Source of the DNA: Dermatemys mawii
Lineage: Eukaryota; Chordata; Testudines; Dermatemydidae
Reading direction: 5' to 3'
DNA length: 64,000 nt
NCBI GenBank assembly: GCA_007922305.1
Contig: ML677329.1
Location: 267,990-331,989, forward strand
The position numbers and the translations under genes were made by a program. Position 1 is the stretch's first letter. The number at the start of each line of letters is the position of its first letter. Under the pieces are notes generated by a model, which was not told where the DNA came from, made no database searches, and worked only from the letters and a program-made list of their open reading frames with translations. This document shows, piece by piece, positions 21,810 through 32,363 of the stretch.

Positions 21810-24715
21810 TTTCCCCAACATCTTACCTCTCCCACCCTACACAGTCACTACATATAAAAAAAGACACAAAAAAACCACATAAACAAAAACAATCTTAGAT
21901 AGCATCACTCCAAAAAATTAATAAGTGAAATATACAATCTTGTTGATATAATCCTGGTCCTCTCATTCACCGGCTCTTTTATGGTCTGTCTGGTCTTTCT
22001 TGCCTATACTTTGCTCATAAACTCATAAGAGTAGTGGCTGTATCTTCAATGCATTCTATAACGTGTCTATGTCATTTTAGCCACTGTAGGAACACACAAT
22101 AATAGAAGTATTCATGTAGGTCCACAAGTTCCAAGAGAAAAATGATATGCACTTAATCACCATCACCACTTTCTGCAACATGCTGGGTTTTTCTTGGAGC
22201 TCTCCCCATGTTCCTGACCTAGAAAGATGGAACATCACAAACTCAGAATGAAAGAAATTCAGGCCAAAAAAACCCTTGCTAAACGTCTTCTTTGTTCAAC
22301 ACAAAAATGCACTTGAATTTCATAGAGAAGGGTTGTTCCCAGGACCAATGCCTTGTGTTGTCCAGATTTGCCTTTTTCTAAGCTTTCTGAAAAGTTGGAA
22401 ATGGATTTGAACATCTCACACAATGTGGTGTAAGAAATACAAAAATCAAATGTTCTTCACTGCATTCTGAGACGCGTTTAGAAGCTGAATTGTAAAACTG
22501 CCTGCATTCATCTGATTTTATGTTAGTCCGGTATTCACATCACTGCCAAAATCACACATTTATTATACAAATTCTGTTGCTTCCATCTCCCGTTGGGCTG
22601 CTCTGTTCTGCCTCTGAATAAGCTCAGGTCTGCCAGCAGAACTTGTATTATCCACTTTTGAAAAAGAAAACTTTAGTCCTCAAGTCCTCATGCACATGTT
22701 TAATCTTCTCCAAGAGAACCGTAACTGCCAGCTACAGTTCACAGACCTCTTCAGTGTCTGAATCTGTTTCAAATTTTATAACGCTATTGTATCTTAACTG
22801 TGCAATGCACTTAGCTGGATTTAAAGTGTACTTCTTTGTACTCAGTCTTCAGACTGACAATTCAGTGTTCTCCTGGCATCTGACTGAGAACAACTGTCTG
22901 GTGATGAAAGGCACAACTTTATTTTCTTCCCCCTCCTTCGCTTTTCAAAGAGTGTGCACCTCAACGTTAGCAGAGAGGCAACACTAAACTCCTTTCTGTC
23001 TACCACATGAAAATGTATGGCACAGAAGCCCCTCAGAGCAAACTCCTCCACAACTTCTTTCCCTGACCTTAATAAATAGCTTCTCAATGCACAGATGATG
23101 AGAACAGCAATGCAAAGACCTGCACCTATGTGATTTTTTCCCCCATTGTTTTCAATACCTTTTGGGAAGCTGGAAAAATTAGATATCACCTCAAAGCAAA
23201 ACACACTGGTGCAAAGACCTACTATCCTCAAGAAAGTCATGAAAGTCAAGAAAGTCATGGCTTCAGAAAATACAATTCAATTCCTCAAGAATTTTGTCCT
23301 TTGCCATGAAGATGAAACCAACACAGTTGCCTTTCACTGTGCATGAACAGAAATCATTGTGTTAGCAGGAATGCCTCTCTCTCTCTCATTCATATCTCAT
23401 TTTGAGTGACGTCACTTACTTCACTCCCAAAGTTCAAATGTTCTATACAAATTTAGTCTGTTTACACATTTTATCACTGACATCTATGTAAATGAGAAAC
23501 AAAGAATTGTGAAGTTGAGGATGCAGACAAGGTGATTCACACTAATGGAATGAATCCTACAGTATTTCCTACATTTAGAATTTTGCAGGGTCCTTCATTT
23601 TGGGTCTTTGTCACACAACACTTTCCACATTGGGTGTAGGCAATTTGAAATGTATGGCTTGGCACATAACTCAAATTGGTGAGGATTGCAGAAGATGTAA
23701 TCTCCTTTCCCCTGTATTCAGTGAGACAGTTTCCTCTAGCCTCTGCCTCTCATACAGCACAAAGCCAAAATCATCCTGAAGTACTGTTTCTACCAGCACA
23801 TCTGCAGAGAAGGCAGACTCATCTTACATTATTGCTCCTCAGACCCTTATGCCTGTGTCAGGTACTGTCAGTATCATTATTCTATTAGCAAGGACAATGA
23901 CATCATTTTAAAGACCTCAGTTGAGGAAAGCATCCTTATTCAGGAAAACATTTAAGCACATGATTATATAGGACTTAAGCATGTTAAATTCTTCTTTGCT
24001 GAGGAAAGCGCTGAAGCAAGTGATTGAACTGGGGGACAAAATTTTGGAAAGCTGTTGAGTGTAGCACTCTGAACAAGCACTGCCATGCAGGAACACAACC
24101 AGCACTAAGTTCTGCAGTTCCCTGCACAAATCTGAGAAAGTGGGTATTAACTCAACTGCACTTGATCACCATATTGCAGGGTAGCTGAAGGAGCTAATAT
24201 AACATATTTGAGTGTTCTCGCTTATGTTCCATTCCAACTCCCATTGACTTCAATGAAAGGTGGGATAGGCCTATAAAAGACAAGCTTGTTTTCCCCAGCA
24301 ACGAACAATAAGTTAAAAGGAAAAGGAAGGAACATCTTTCCAAAAGTTTATAACAATTAAGTTGGTCACAGTTTGCAGTTTTAACCTGAATTCACTGTAT
24401 CTTTATAGTATAAGAGAAAAGCTATTTGTTTTAATAGAATAATATTAGTGGGCTACATTCAGACCTAGTCTACTAGGGCGAATTGAGTTCTACCAGGGAT
24501 AAATTTGGCCAACTGTTTATAAAGCTCATATTATTGGAACAAATTTCAGATCACTATGAAGGAGAAAAGGTTTAAAATGGAACTAAGGCACATCAGCAGA
24601 AACACTAACAGCAACATACATTGTGTGATTAGCCTACTAAATTCGAAAGACTTGGCTACACAATAAGAAACAAGATGCAAAATTAGGGTCTAAAGAAAAT
24701 TAATTTTATATTACA
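21810..24715. other. anonymous non-coding stretch
   Basis: No supported gene or clear repeat. The longest frames (22643-22987 on + and 22842-23258 on -) overlap each other and lack recognisable domains. Confidence 0.45.
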
Positions 24716-24840
24716 GCTGCACCGAGAGGCCCCAAATCAGAATAGGGCCCCACTGTGTGAAGCTCTGTGCACATATGTACAATACAAAGAATAGACCCTA
24801 CCCCCAAAGGTTTCAACATAAAACAAGTCACAAAGCACTT
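24716..24840 (-). repeat. 3' end fragment of an L2/CR1-type LINE
   Basis: GAGGCCCCAAATCAG, GGGCCCCACTGTGTGAAGC and a TACAATACAAAGAATAGACCC stretch match, in the same order, the terminal segment at 44945-45110, where it abuts RT-coding remnants. It is also seen at 31735-31862 and, in reverse, at 53916-53995. Confidence 0.55.
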
Positions 24841-27072
24841 GAAAACATGGGATTAATTTCTTTATCATAAACCCTATCAAATCTTAGATACCACTGTGAT
24901 GTGACTAGTTTATTAAAACATATTATGTAACCGCAGTTTCATGCATTTGCATTTCTCATGTTAACTATTTACAACAGCAGCATCAAAAGAATACTAAATT
25001 TTTATGGACCATAAGCAAATCTGAGTCTGAAATTCTGTTTCCCACCAAGCCAACTGGTTTAGAAAAGGTCATAGAAAAGTTAAAAGGCATTCTTCCCATT
25101 TCAGCATTCCAAAAGAAACAGCCACTGACACAGATTACCAGTTCTGAATTCCAAGCTTCTGGGATAAAGTGATATTCCAAGCATGTAATTTCTAGCCCTC
25201 ACCATCCACACGGGAATGGACTGGCAAAGATGGCTAAGACAATTCTACAACAAAAAGACCCACCTATCAGCTCTGCTGTACTACAGAGCAACTCAGAAGT
25301 AAGCCTGAAAGCTATAGGGCAAGTCACCACAGTAAATCTTGCTGCTAAGTGGCCCTGCTTAAGGTTGGGAAGCTGAGAGTAGGACCTGTTCTAGATGTAG
25401 GTGGGAGATTGATTGGTTGTAGGATGGGGGGGGGGGTTGTTCTCAGCAGCTGTGGGATGGAAGAGGGGATGTGGTACTAAAAATGTTTTCTGGCTAAATG
25501 GCTAGGGCCACTCCTAACTGAGAGATGCCATGTTTAAGATGCATTGGGTATCTTTCATTCATGGTCAAAATACAACCTCAAGTGTAACCAAATTTAAAAT
25601 CAGGAGACTCAGTCTTGGTAAAATTGGATGAGGGGAAATATTGGAAACACCAGCTACTGTCTACATCCTGAGATCTTATATGATTGAGGTGGATCAAGGT
25701 TTTCAGTACAGGAGGTATAGGTGATATCTTCAACTACTTTCAAACCTAACTGAATTGCTGTGTGACCATACTCATAGCTTAGACTCAGTGAAGGAAGACA
25801 CCTCAGTGAAAAGAGTCCTAAACCTTCTGAGCAGAGGGCTACCCCTCTGGGATTTGATAATCAATGTGAATAATTTGCAAGAGTGTCTCTTGGATGCCCA
25901 GATCCGAATAAGTGACAAAGCCAGTGGCTTGTCCAGATCTATAATTTGTTGTTAAACATTATTGACAAATATTCTTACACAAGAGCAAAATTATAAAAAA
26001 ATCAAAACAGAATTCTGCCACACCTACTTATATGCCTCCCTCTGCAGGTAAATGGGAGCACACAACTTCTTTACCTCTACTGATCTTTGGTGTATCCCTG
26101 TAGTGGGAATAGGCATAGTGGGGCTCGCTCAGATACGTTGCTTTAAAACCTGAAGGGTTCTCACTTTGAACTCCAAAGGGCAGGTACAGCTGTAGCAAGG
26201 TCAATGGCTAAAACAAGAGAGCTAGGTCAGTAGCCACCAACATGAGTGATAAACCTACCAGGAGAAAAACACTCCTTGGGTTACATGTAGGATTCTGGGA
26301 TTGGTTGGATGACTCCTGGAGAGAGATTCTTGTGTTTGGGCCTGTGCTCAAAGAATTTCCCATATTTATACAAGAGAGACCAGGTAGATTGGCCATAAAA
26401 ACATTTTGCTTTGACTTCATAACATTTTTTTTTAACGACAGGCGAGATTCTTTCTATCATAGTGTTGCTCAGCATTCTCCACAAGCCCACTGCACTCGGC
26501 ATTCTCACCTGCTGCCCATTTCAAATATATGGGAAAAATATTGATGCAGCACTAACTCTACAGGGATCAACAAATACTGTATATAAATCACAGATTGTAG
26601 CTATAATACAATAATCCAGTACCCAACTGAAGTCTTTAAGGAATTAGGATCCTAAATGAAAGGAAGAATCTTTATATACCTATTTCTTTGCTTAAAGTCT
26701 TGCAAGCCAGCTGGCATTGGATATTCCCCTTCAAACTATTCTAAAGCTAGCTCCTTTTTTAGTTTCAGCATACTGGCCTGGAACTGAACCAGCAAGGGTC
26801 ACTAGGAAGGAGAACAAATGCTGCCTTTGTACAGGTTTTTTGGAACACAGTAAGAGTTTGACTCATAAGTACAATACAATTAGAGACAGTGTACATTACA
26901 CAATATGTCCAATATTAAAGCACTGACAGCATGAACTCTTTCACTTTGACACATGTTCTTGAAGTCAAAAAGTTTTCTGAAAGGTTTTCACTACAGAAGT
27001 ACAGCACAAAAAAATCACTCTTGATCTGTTATTTAGTAGGAGCTTAATAAATGCTTCAACTGACATCTCATA
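24841..27072. other. anonymous AT-rich stretch
   Basis: No gene found. A G-run lies near 25426-25435. Confidence 0.45.
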
Positions 27073-27140
27073 GGGTCTGATCCTGTAAAGCCTTTGAAAT
27101 CATTGGCACGCATCATGTAAGGATTTGCAGGATTGGGCCC
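27073..27140. repeat. short palindromic MITE
   Basis: 68 bp with inverted ends GGGTCTGATCCTGTAAA and TTTGCAGGATTGGGCCC. It belongs to the same class as 48147-48235, 29707-29780 and 51150-51223. It encodes nothing. Confidence 0.65.
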
Positions 27141-29279
27141 AGGGTGTCTTCTCTCTTCCTCTCACCTTCATGGCCAAAATAAGATATGCAAAATACTTTC
27201 CTAAGGGGTCAATTCTGGAATGTGTTAAGGGTGCATAGTACCATGCAGGATCAGACTCTAAATCTGTAAACAGTGACTAAGAAATCCTGATTTTTCTGAG
27301 TTTTAAATCAGAATTTCCAAAATCCTGCAGTCTGATTCAGCCTTATACAGCCTGATTGTTTATGAGATATAATACAATATTTTCATTTGCTGTGATTACA
27401 TTAAATGTTCTTAAAAGCACTGAAGTGCCAAAGTCTATATTATCTGTCTTTAAGGCACCTGTAAAAGTAAATCTGAGCATTAATGGTGCAGTAATCTATT
27501 TAATTCCCTGTTGAAACAAAGAGAGAGTATTTCTGCTTCTCTGATAAAAAGAGAAACCCACTGCACTCTTCTTAAGTTCACAGAGAGCTGCTTTGTAACC
27601 AGTCAAGATAATCATAATTTTTACTAAATTATGAAAAATCCACGTGAGAGTTCTCCCTCTGCTTAGAATCATTATTATTTTAATTAAATGCAAGTTTGTC
27701 CAATGAAAACCAAAAACTAGGTGGAAATAACCTTATGGCAAAGGATATCAAGGTTTCTCTAACTACTGTACTGATGTCATCCACTGACTGTGGCCTTATG
27801 AGAATATGCCTTTTCAATGCTGCTTGTGTTTTGACACAAATATCATGTGATAGCAATTATGCACACTCATCTCAGTACAAACTTCCATTATGAAATTAGC
27901 TAAATGATCCCCTCCTAGCCCCTCCTGCTGCTCACACAGTTACTCTTCTGCTTTTAGCACACTAGCTCAATCAAATCACACTCCCAACTCAAAGTGTAGA
28001 CATACCCTTACACTCCAAGTGTGTGTGGAGCACACAACACATCCCATTGTTCTCAGTGGGAGCTGTTGAATAGTTTTGAAAACCTGACCGCTTCATTCAG
28101 AAAGCTAAGCTGAAGTTTGCCACAATTTTCAAAAATGCTCACTGAGCACTTTGGAAAATCCGGCTCAACAGTTTCTGCTTGGCCTCCTTCCAACAAGTTT
28201 TGCTACCTGTTTATGAAACCATTTTCCTCCTCCTCCTCCTCCTCTCACAAATTTTAAAATTTTGATCCAATTAAAAATGAAGAAAAAGAAAAGAAGAATC
28301 CAAATATGAATGTGGTCTGGAAAACACTGTCTCCCTACAGAGCCCTGCCAGCAAATATTTGGCTGTGCAGAGAAGGGGGGAAATCATGTCAGTTACATAA
28401 TTCCCAAAACCTTTGTAGCTGCAGCAGTTCCCTGACAGCTGAGATGCAGAATGGAAAGTCACATAGCCATTTCTAGCTTAGGAAAGGACATTCGTAATTA
28501 AAGCATGCAGTGACTGTAGTGTGCTATGATAAGGACAATTTCAGTGCTCTCCTATCTGAGACACATTACATTTCTCATCGGTTTACTGACCAGTGGAGTA
28601 GAATCCGGCAACCATTAACACATTATGAAATTAAAGTCACAAGGGATGCTCTTGAAAATGTAATTTCAGGGCCCAAGCCACCTGTGACCTTTCTTCTGCA
28701 CATTTACTTGTTCAATATGATATGCTTAAAGAAGAGTTCATTTGTCAGGGGAGGTTTCTTATGAGACAGAGGAGTCCAGCTGGCCAAAGCCATTACTGCA
28801 TTTTAAAGCATTACCTCATTTGTTTGGCATCCAACATTTGATTTTCACTGTTTTTGTTATATTTGAAAAGAGAAAGCACACACATACTCGGCACACATCT
28901 CCTCAAAAGGACACAAGCAACTCCTACTGACTTCAGTGGGAGGTACTTGTATGCTGGGGTACAGAGAATCAGACCAACAAAATATACAGATTCTCTGCCT
29001 CATCCTCCTGTGTCCTTTGTGAGGCTCCTGTACCACAAAGAGGATGGAACCTGTTCCTAACTCCACTGCTGGGGATTTCACTGGCATAGAGGAGTTCCCA
29101 GTGGGCAAACAACCAATGTAGCCAGCTCCATGCTACTCTTCCTGGATCCTCAATAAAGGGGTCATATCATAGGTTCTAGAGTTAGTCCAAATATTGGTTA
29201 GTGGAGACATGTCCAACAACACTTTTATCAGGAAGATTTGAGAGAGCATGCACTAGCTTTCTCTCACTCTACAGCCTAG
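27141..29279. other. anonymous non-coding stretch
   Basis: No supported gene. A short (TCC)n run lies near 28226-28243. Confidence 0.45.
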
Positions 29280-29520
29280 TGGTTAGGGCACTCATCGTTT
29301 ATTTCCAGAAGACAGAGGAAATGTGCACCTGTGTCCATGTCCATTTGGTTAGGGCATAAGCCTGGGATGTGAGAGACCTAGGCTCAAGTCCCTCGTCTGC
29401 CTAGATCAGAATGATGACAAATTCTTTTCTGAATCAGGCAGAGCAGTGACTACAGTCTGGGTCTCTCACATCCCAGACTAGTGCCCTAACCGAATGGAGA
29501 TGGACACAGATATGCATCTC
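29280..29520. repeat. fold-back tRNA-like SINE, copy 1
   Basis: Two tRNA-like arms lie in opposite orientation. The plus arm at about 29341-29395 has GGTTAGGGCATAAGCC and then GGCTCAAGTCCC, a B-box-like word. The minus arm (29458-29512) reads on the opposite strand as GGTTAGGGCACTAGTC followed by GGGATGTGAGAGACCC. Arm homology extends about 50 bp, with about 70 bp between. The second copy is at 49735-49890. Confidence 0.65.
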
Positions 29521-29706
29521 CTCTTCCCTTCAGAATTAAAAAGATGAGGTTTTGATCTGCAACTACATATTTTGACATAATTCGGTTTACAAAAACGTTC
29601 ACAGAAGAGTTTGTTTTATTCCAGTGCAGAATTAAAACAATTTTGAAACCTATGAAGTGGACACAAAATTAAATTGTCATCCTTTGGTCAGCTCAGTAGA
29701 TTCATA

Positions 29707-29780
29707 GGGTGAATTCCTGGCCTTATTGAAGTCAATGTCAAAATTCCTATTAACTTCAACAGGGCCAGGATTTCCCCCCT
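29707..29780. repeat. palindromic MITE with long inverted arms
   Basis: The left arm, GGGTGAATTCCTGGCC...TTGAAGTCAAT, faces ATTAACTTCAACAGGGCCAGG...CCCCC on the right, so almost the whole 74 bp folds on itself. It is non-coding. Confidence 0.65.
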
Positions 29781-29784
29781 AGAC

Positions 29785-29850
29785 TTTAAGACCAGCACAG
29801 ACCATTATGATCATCTAGTTTGACTCTCTGCACACAGAAGGCCACAGAAT
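29785..29850 (-). repeat. possible CR1 3' fragment
   Basis: AGACCATTATGATCATCTAGTTTGAC resembles, in reverse orientation, the end of many turtle CR1 copies. It is too short for certainty. Confidence 0.35.
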
Positions 29851-30840
29851 TTCACCCAGTGATTTTGGCATCAAGCCCAACAACTTGTGATTCAATTAGA
29901 CCATCTGTTTTACAAAGAGATGTCAGGGGAGGGGAGGAGGCTACAATCTGGCTATGCTTGGTTTCTTGGGGGCCACTGCCAGCTTCTCAGCTGTTCTACC
30001 CTGCACCAGGGCCAGCTATAACCAGCTCCCTAATTGCCACCTCTCTGTGTTGAGCACAAACTTGGTACAGTACTGAATCTGGCCTGCAATATTCTACTTT
30101 TTAAAAGAAGAAAAAAGCACTAGTCAAGGAAAAGGACGAAATCACCTGCGATTTTTTTAAACCTCAGTTATCTAAGGAAAAAACCAACAAAATTTGCTTG
30201 TTTTCTATTCCCGATCAGCTTTTAATAAATACCATAGATGACTGAGAATCTGCAGAAAAGATTAAGGCCTAAACAAAGAAAAACTGACACCAATACACGG
30301 TTGTGGATCCATCTCTAAAACAAACCTTCTCCAACTCCTCTCCTATCTCTCTTCTCTCAGGGGAAGGGCAGTATAAAAGATCTCTTCCCCCACCTCCAGA
30401 TTCTGGCCCAAGTTTTTAGAATAACCAAAGAAGAGTTTACTTCTAAAGGTCTTGAATTTAACAGTGATCCTCATGCATGCTGGGACAGGATTTTAGGATC
30501 TGAATTGGTACTGTATGAGGAGCTGGTCTCACTGAGAGATGAGTGTGCTTAACACATTGCAAGAAGACACAAACATTGCATGACTGGACCCTATGTATTG
30601 CCAGGTGAGATGCACATGTTCAGTTAAAGCACATGATCTTAAAGTAAATGAGTGCATTGTATACACCTCCCAGTAACCTGAAATGCTATGACTCCCAAAG
30701 ATCCCCGTCTATCCCGTTTCATCCCCACTCTCATCACAGCCACCATCGTTCTTGCTGATAGAAACAGAAGGGGTCTTTCCTCAAAGCTCACTAATGTAGC
30801 CACTTAGCATGTTCTCAAGAAATTTAAGTATCCTTCCTCT
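29851..30840. other. anonymous non-coding stretch
   Basis: Nothing recognised. Confidence 0.45.
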
Positions 30841-31020
30841 TAACGCAGGATACTTAATGCCAGGCCATTGCTTCCTACAGCTCCCATTGGCCAGGAATGG
30901 TGAACTGCGCAGCCAGTGGAAGCTGCGAGCGGCTGAACCTACAGCCACTCGGGTAAACAAAACATCTTGCGGCCAGCCAGGGGCTTACCCTGGCCAAGCC
31001 ATGGAACAAGTTTGGGAACC
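30841..31020 (+). repeat. fragment of a non-autonomous DNA element
   Basis: GCTCCCATTGGCCAGGAATGG and GTGGAAGCTGCGAGCGGC followed by AGTTTGGGAACCCTG resemble interior and end words of hAT-type MITEs. The same CCCATTGGCCAGGAA word occurs at 49099 in another repeat. Confidence 0.4.
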
Positions 31021-31390
31021 CTGCCTTACAGTGATAGACTCAAGGAACTCAGTCTGTTTAGTTTAACAAAGAGAAGATGGGATGACTTGATTACAGTGTA
31101 TAAGTACCTGTATGGGGAACAAATATTTGACAATAGTTTCTTCAGTCTATCAGAGAAAGGTATAACACAATACAATGACTGGAAGCTGACCCTAGACAAA
31201 TTCAGACTGGAGATAAGGCAGACATCTGTAACAGAGAGGGTAATTAACCATTGGAGTAATTTACCAAGAATTGTGGTAGATTTTCCGTCACTTGATTTTT
31301 AAATCAAGTCTTGATGTTTTTCCTAAAGATATGCTCTGGGAATTATGTACGGCCTATTACATAAAAGGTCAGAGCAGATGTCACCAGAAA
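31021..31390 (+). pseudogene. CR1 LINE ORF2 C-terminal fragment
   Basis: Read on +, the frame gives RLKELSLFSLTKRRWDDLI, then VYKYLYGEQ, EKGITQYNDWKLTLDKFRLE and TERVINHWSNLPRIVVDFPSL. This is the conserved tail of CR1-clade ORF2 (the KRRxxGDLIxxYKYL ... FRLDIR ... RVVxHWNxLPxEVVxxPSLxxFK pattern). The reverse-transcriptase core is absent, so this is a 5'-truncated copy, as is usual for CR1. A nearly matching region on - is at 63196-63605. Confidence 0.8.
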
Positions 31391-31424
31391 AATGAACCAT
31401 CACTTGAAGACTTGAAATCAAAGT

Positions 31425-31462
31425 TTTTCTCTTTCTTTCTTTCTTTCCTTTCTTTCTTTCAG
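31425..31462. repeat. (TTTC)n microsatellite
   Basis: About 38 bp of CTTT/TTTC units with one interruption. Confidence 0.8.
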
Positions 31463-31734
31463 GTCTTTCTAAAATATATGCTTTGGCTCAAATACGTGAT
31501 GGACTTGATGCAGAGTATACTGAGTAAGGTTTATTAACTGATAAGATATCACACTAGATCATCATCATAGTCCATTTTTGGCCTTAAAACCTGAATCTCA
31601 ATCACTTCTACAGCAAATGAGTTCATTCTACACATAAAAAGATGCCTTTGAGGAATGCTAGCCCTATGACCTCGCTCTGGATCTGAAAATAAGCTAGATT
31701 CTATTTTGCTTTATCGTTTGCTCTTGCTTCTACA

Positions 31735-31862
31735 TTAGAGTCTGTATTTGTATATTTGTACATCAAGCAGTACCTCTTTGTTCTATGCATTGTACAAAGT
31801 GGGGGAGGGAGAGAGAGAGACAGAGAGTGCCTGTTCCAAAGAGCTTACCATCTAAGAAATAA
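31735..31862 (-). repeat. 3' end fragment of an L2/CR1-type LINE
   Basis: ATTGTACAAAGTGGG...CAGAGAGTGCCTGTTCCAAAGAGCTTACCATCTAAG matches the terminal segment at 44990-45065 (TGCTCCAAAAGAGCTTACAATCTAAG). It contains a (GA)n-rich insert. Confidence 0.55.
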
Positions 31863-32363
31863 TACTTACCTGAAATACAGACTGGGAGAAGATCTGTTGA
31901 GCTAGACGGTGCCATTTTTCAACAGTCACTTTAGTAAAAGGAAATACAGCTACAAAGCGACTCCTATAAACACTGTGATAAGCAAATATATTCTTGAATT
32001 TACAGTGATGAACTTATATTAACTTTGGTGAAGTTGCACTGAGGGCCACGATGATTCTCCCTCATATACTAGGAAACTTCCTAACAAGTAATAAAGTGAA
32101 CATAAAAGCCTGAGACGATCCCATTAAAATTACAAGTAAGAATTAGTCCCATTGAAATGTTTTCCTAAAATTAATGCCAAAACCAGGCTGAGTTAAGTAA
32201 AACCAACATTTACTAACGTAATGTGAAGAACCTTTAATTTGCCAATAGAGAATATAAAACATTAAGAGTTCAGATTCATTCCTTGCATATATCTCCAATG
32301 GCCTAAATTTTCAAAAGGATCCAATAATGTGGGGTATCCTGTTAGACATCAAGAGACTGATTT
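31863..32363. other. anonymous AT-rich stretch
   Basis: Nothing recognised. Confidence 0.5.

Noticed and set aside
21451..21882. Frame of 143 codons on +
   Set aside because: Runs straight through a MITE with clear boundaries; hydrophobic low-complexity translation of pyrimidine-rich DNA.
22842..23258. Minus-strand frame of 138 codons
   Set aside because: Overlaps an equally long frame on + and has no recognised motif.
29280..29400. True tRNA gene
   Set aside because: Box-like words are present but no cloverleaf with a proper acceptor stem; fits a SINE head better.
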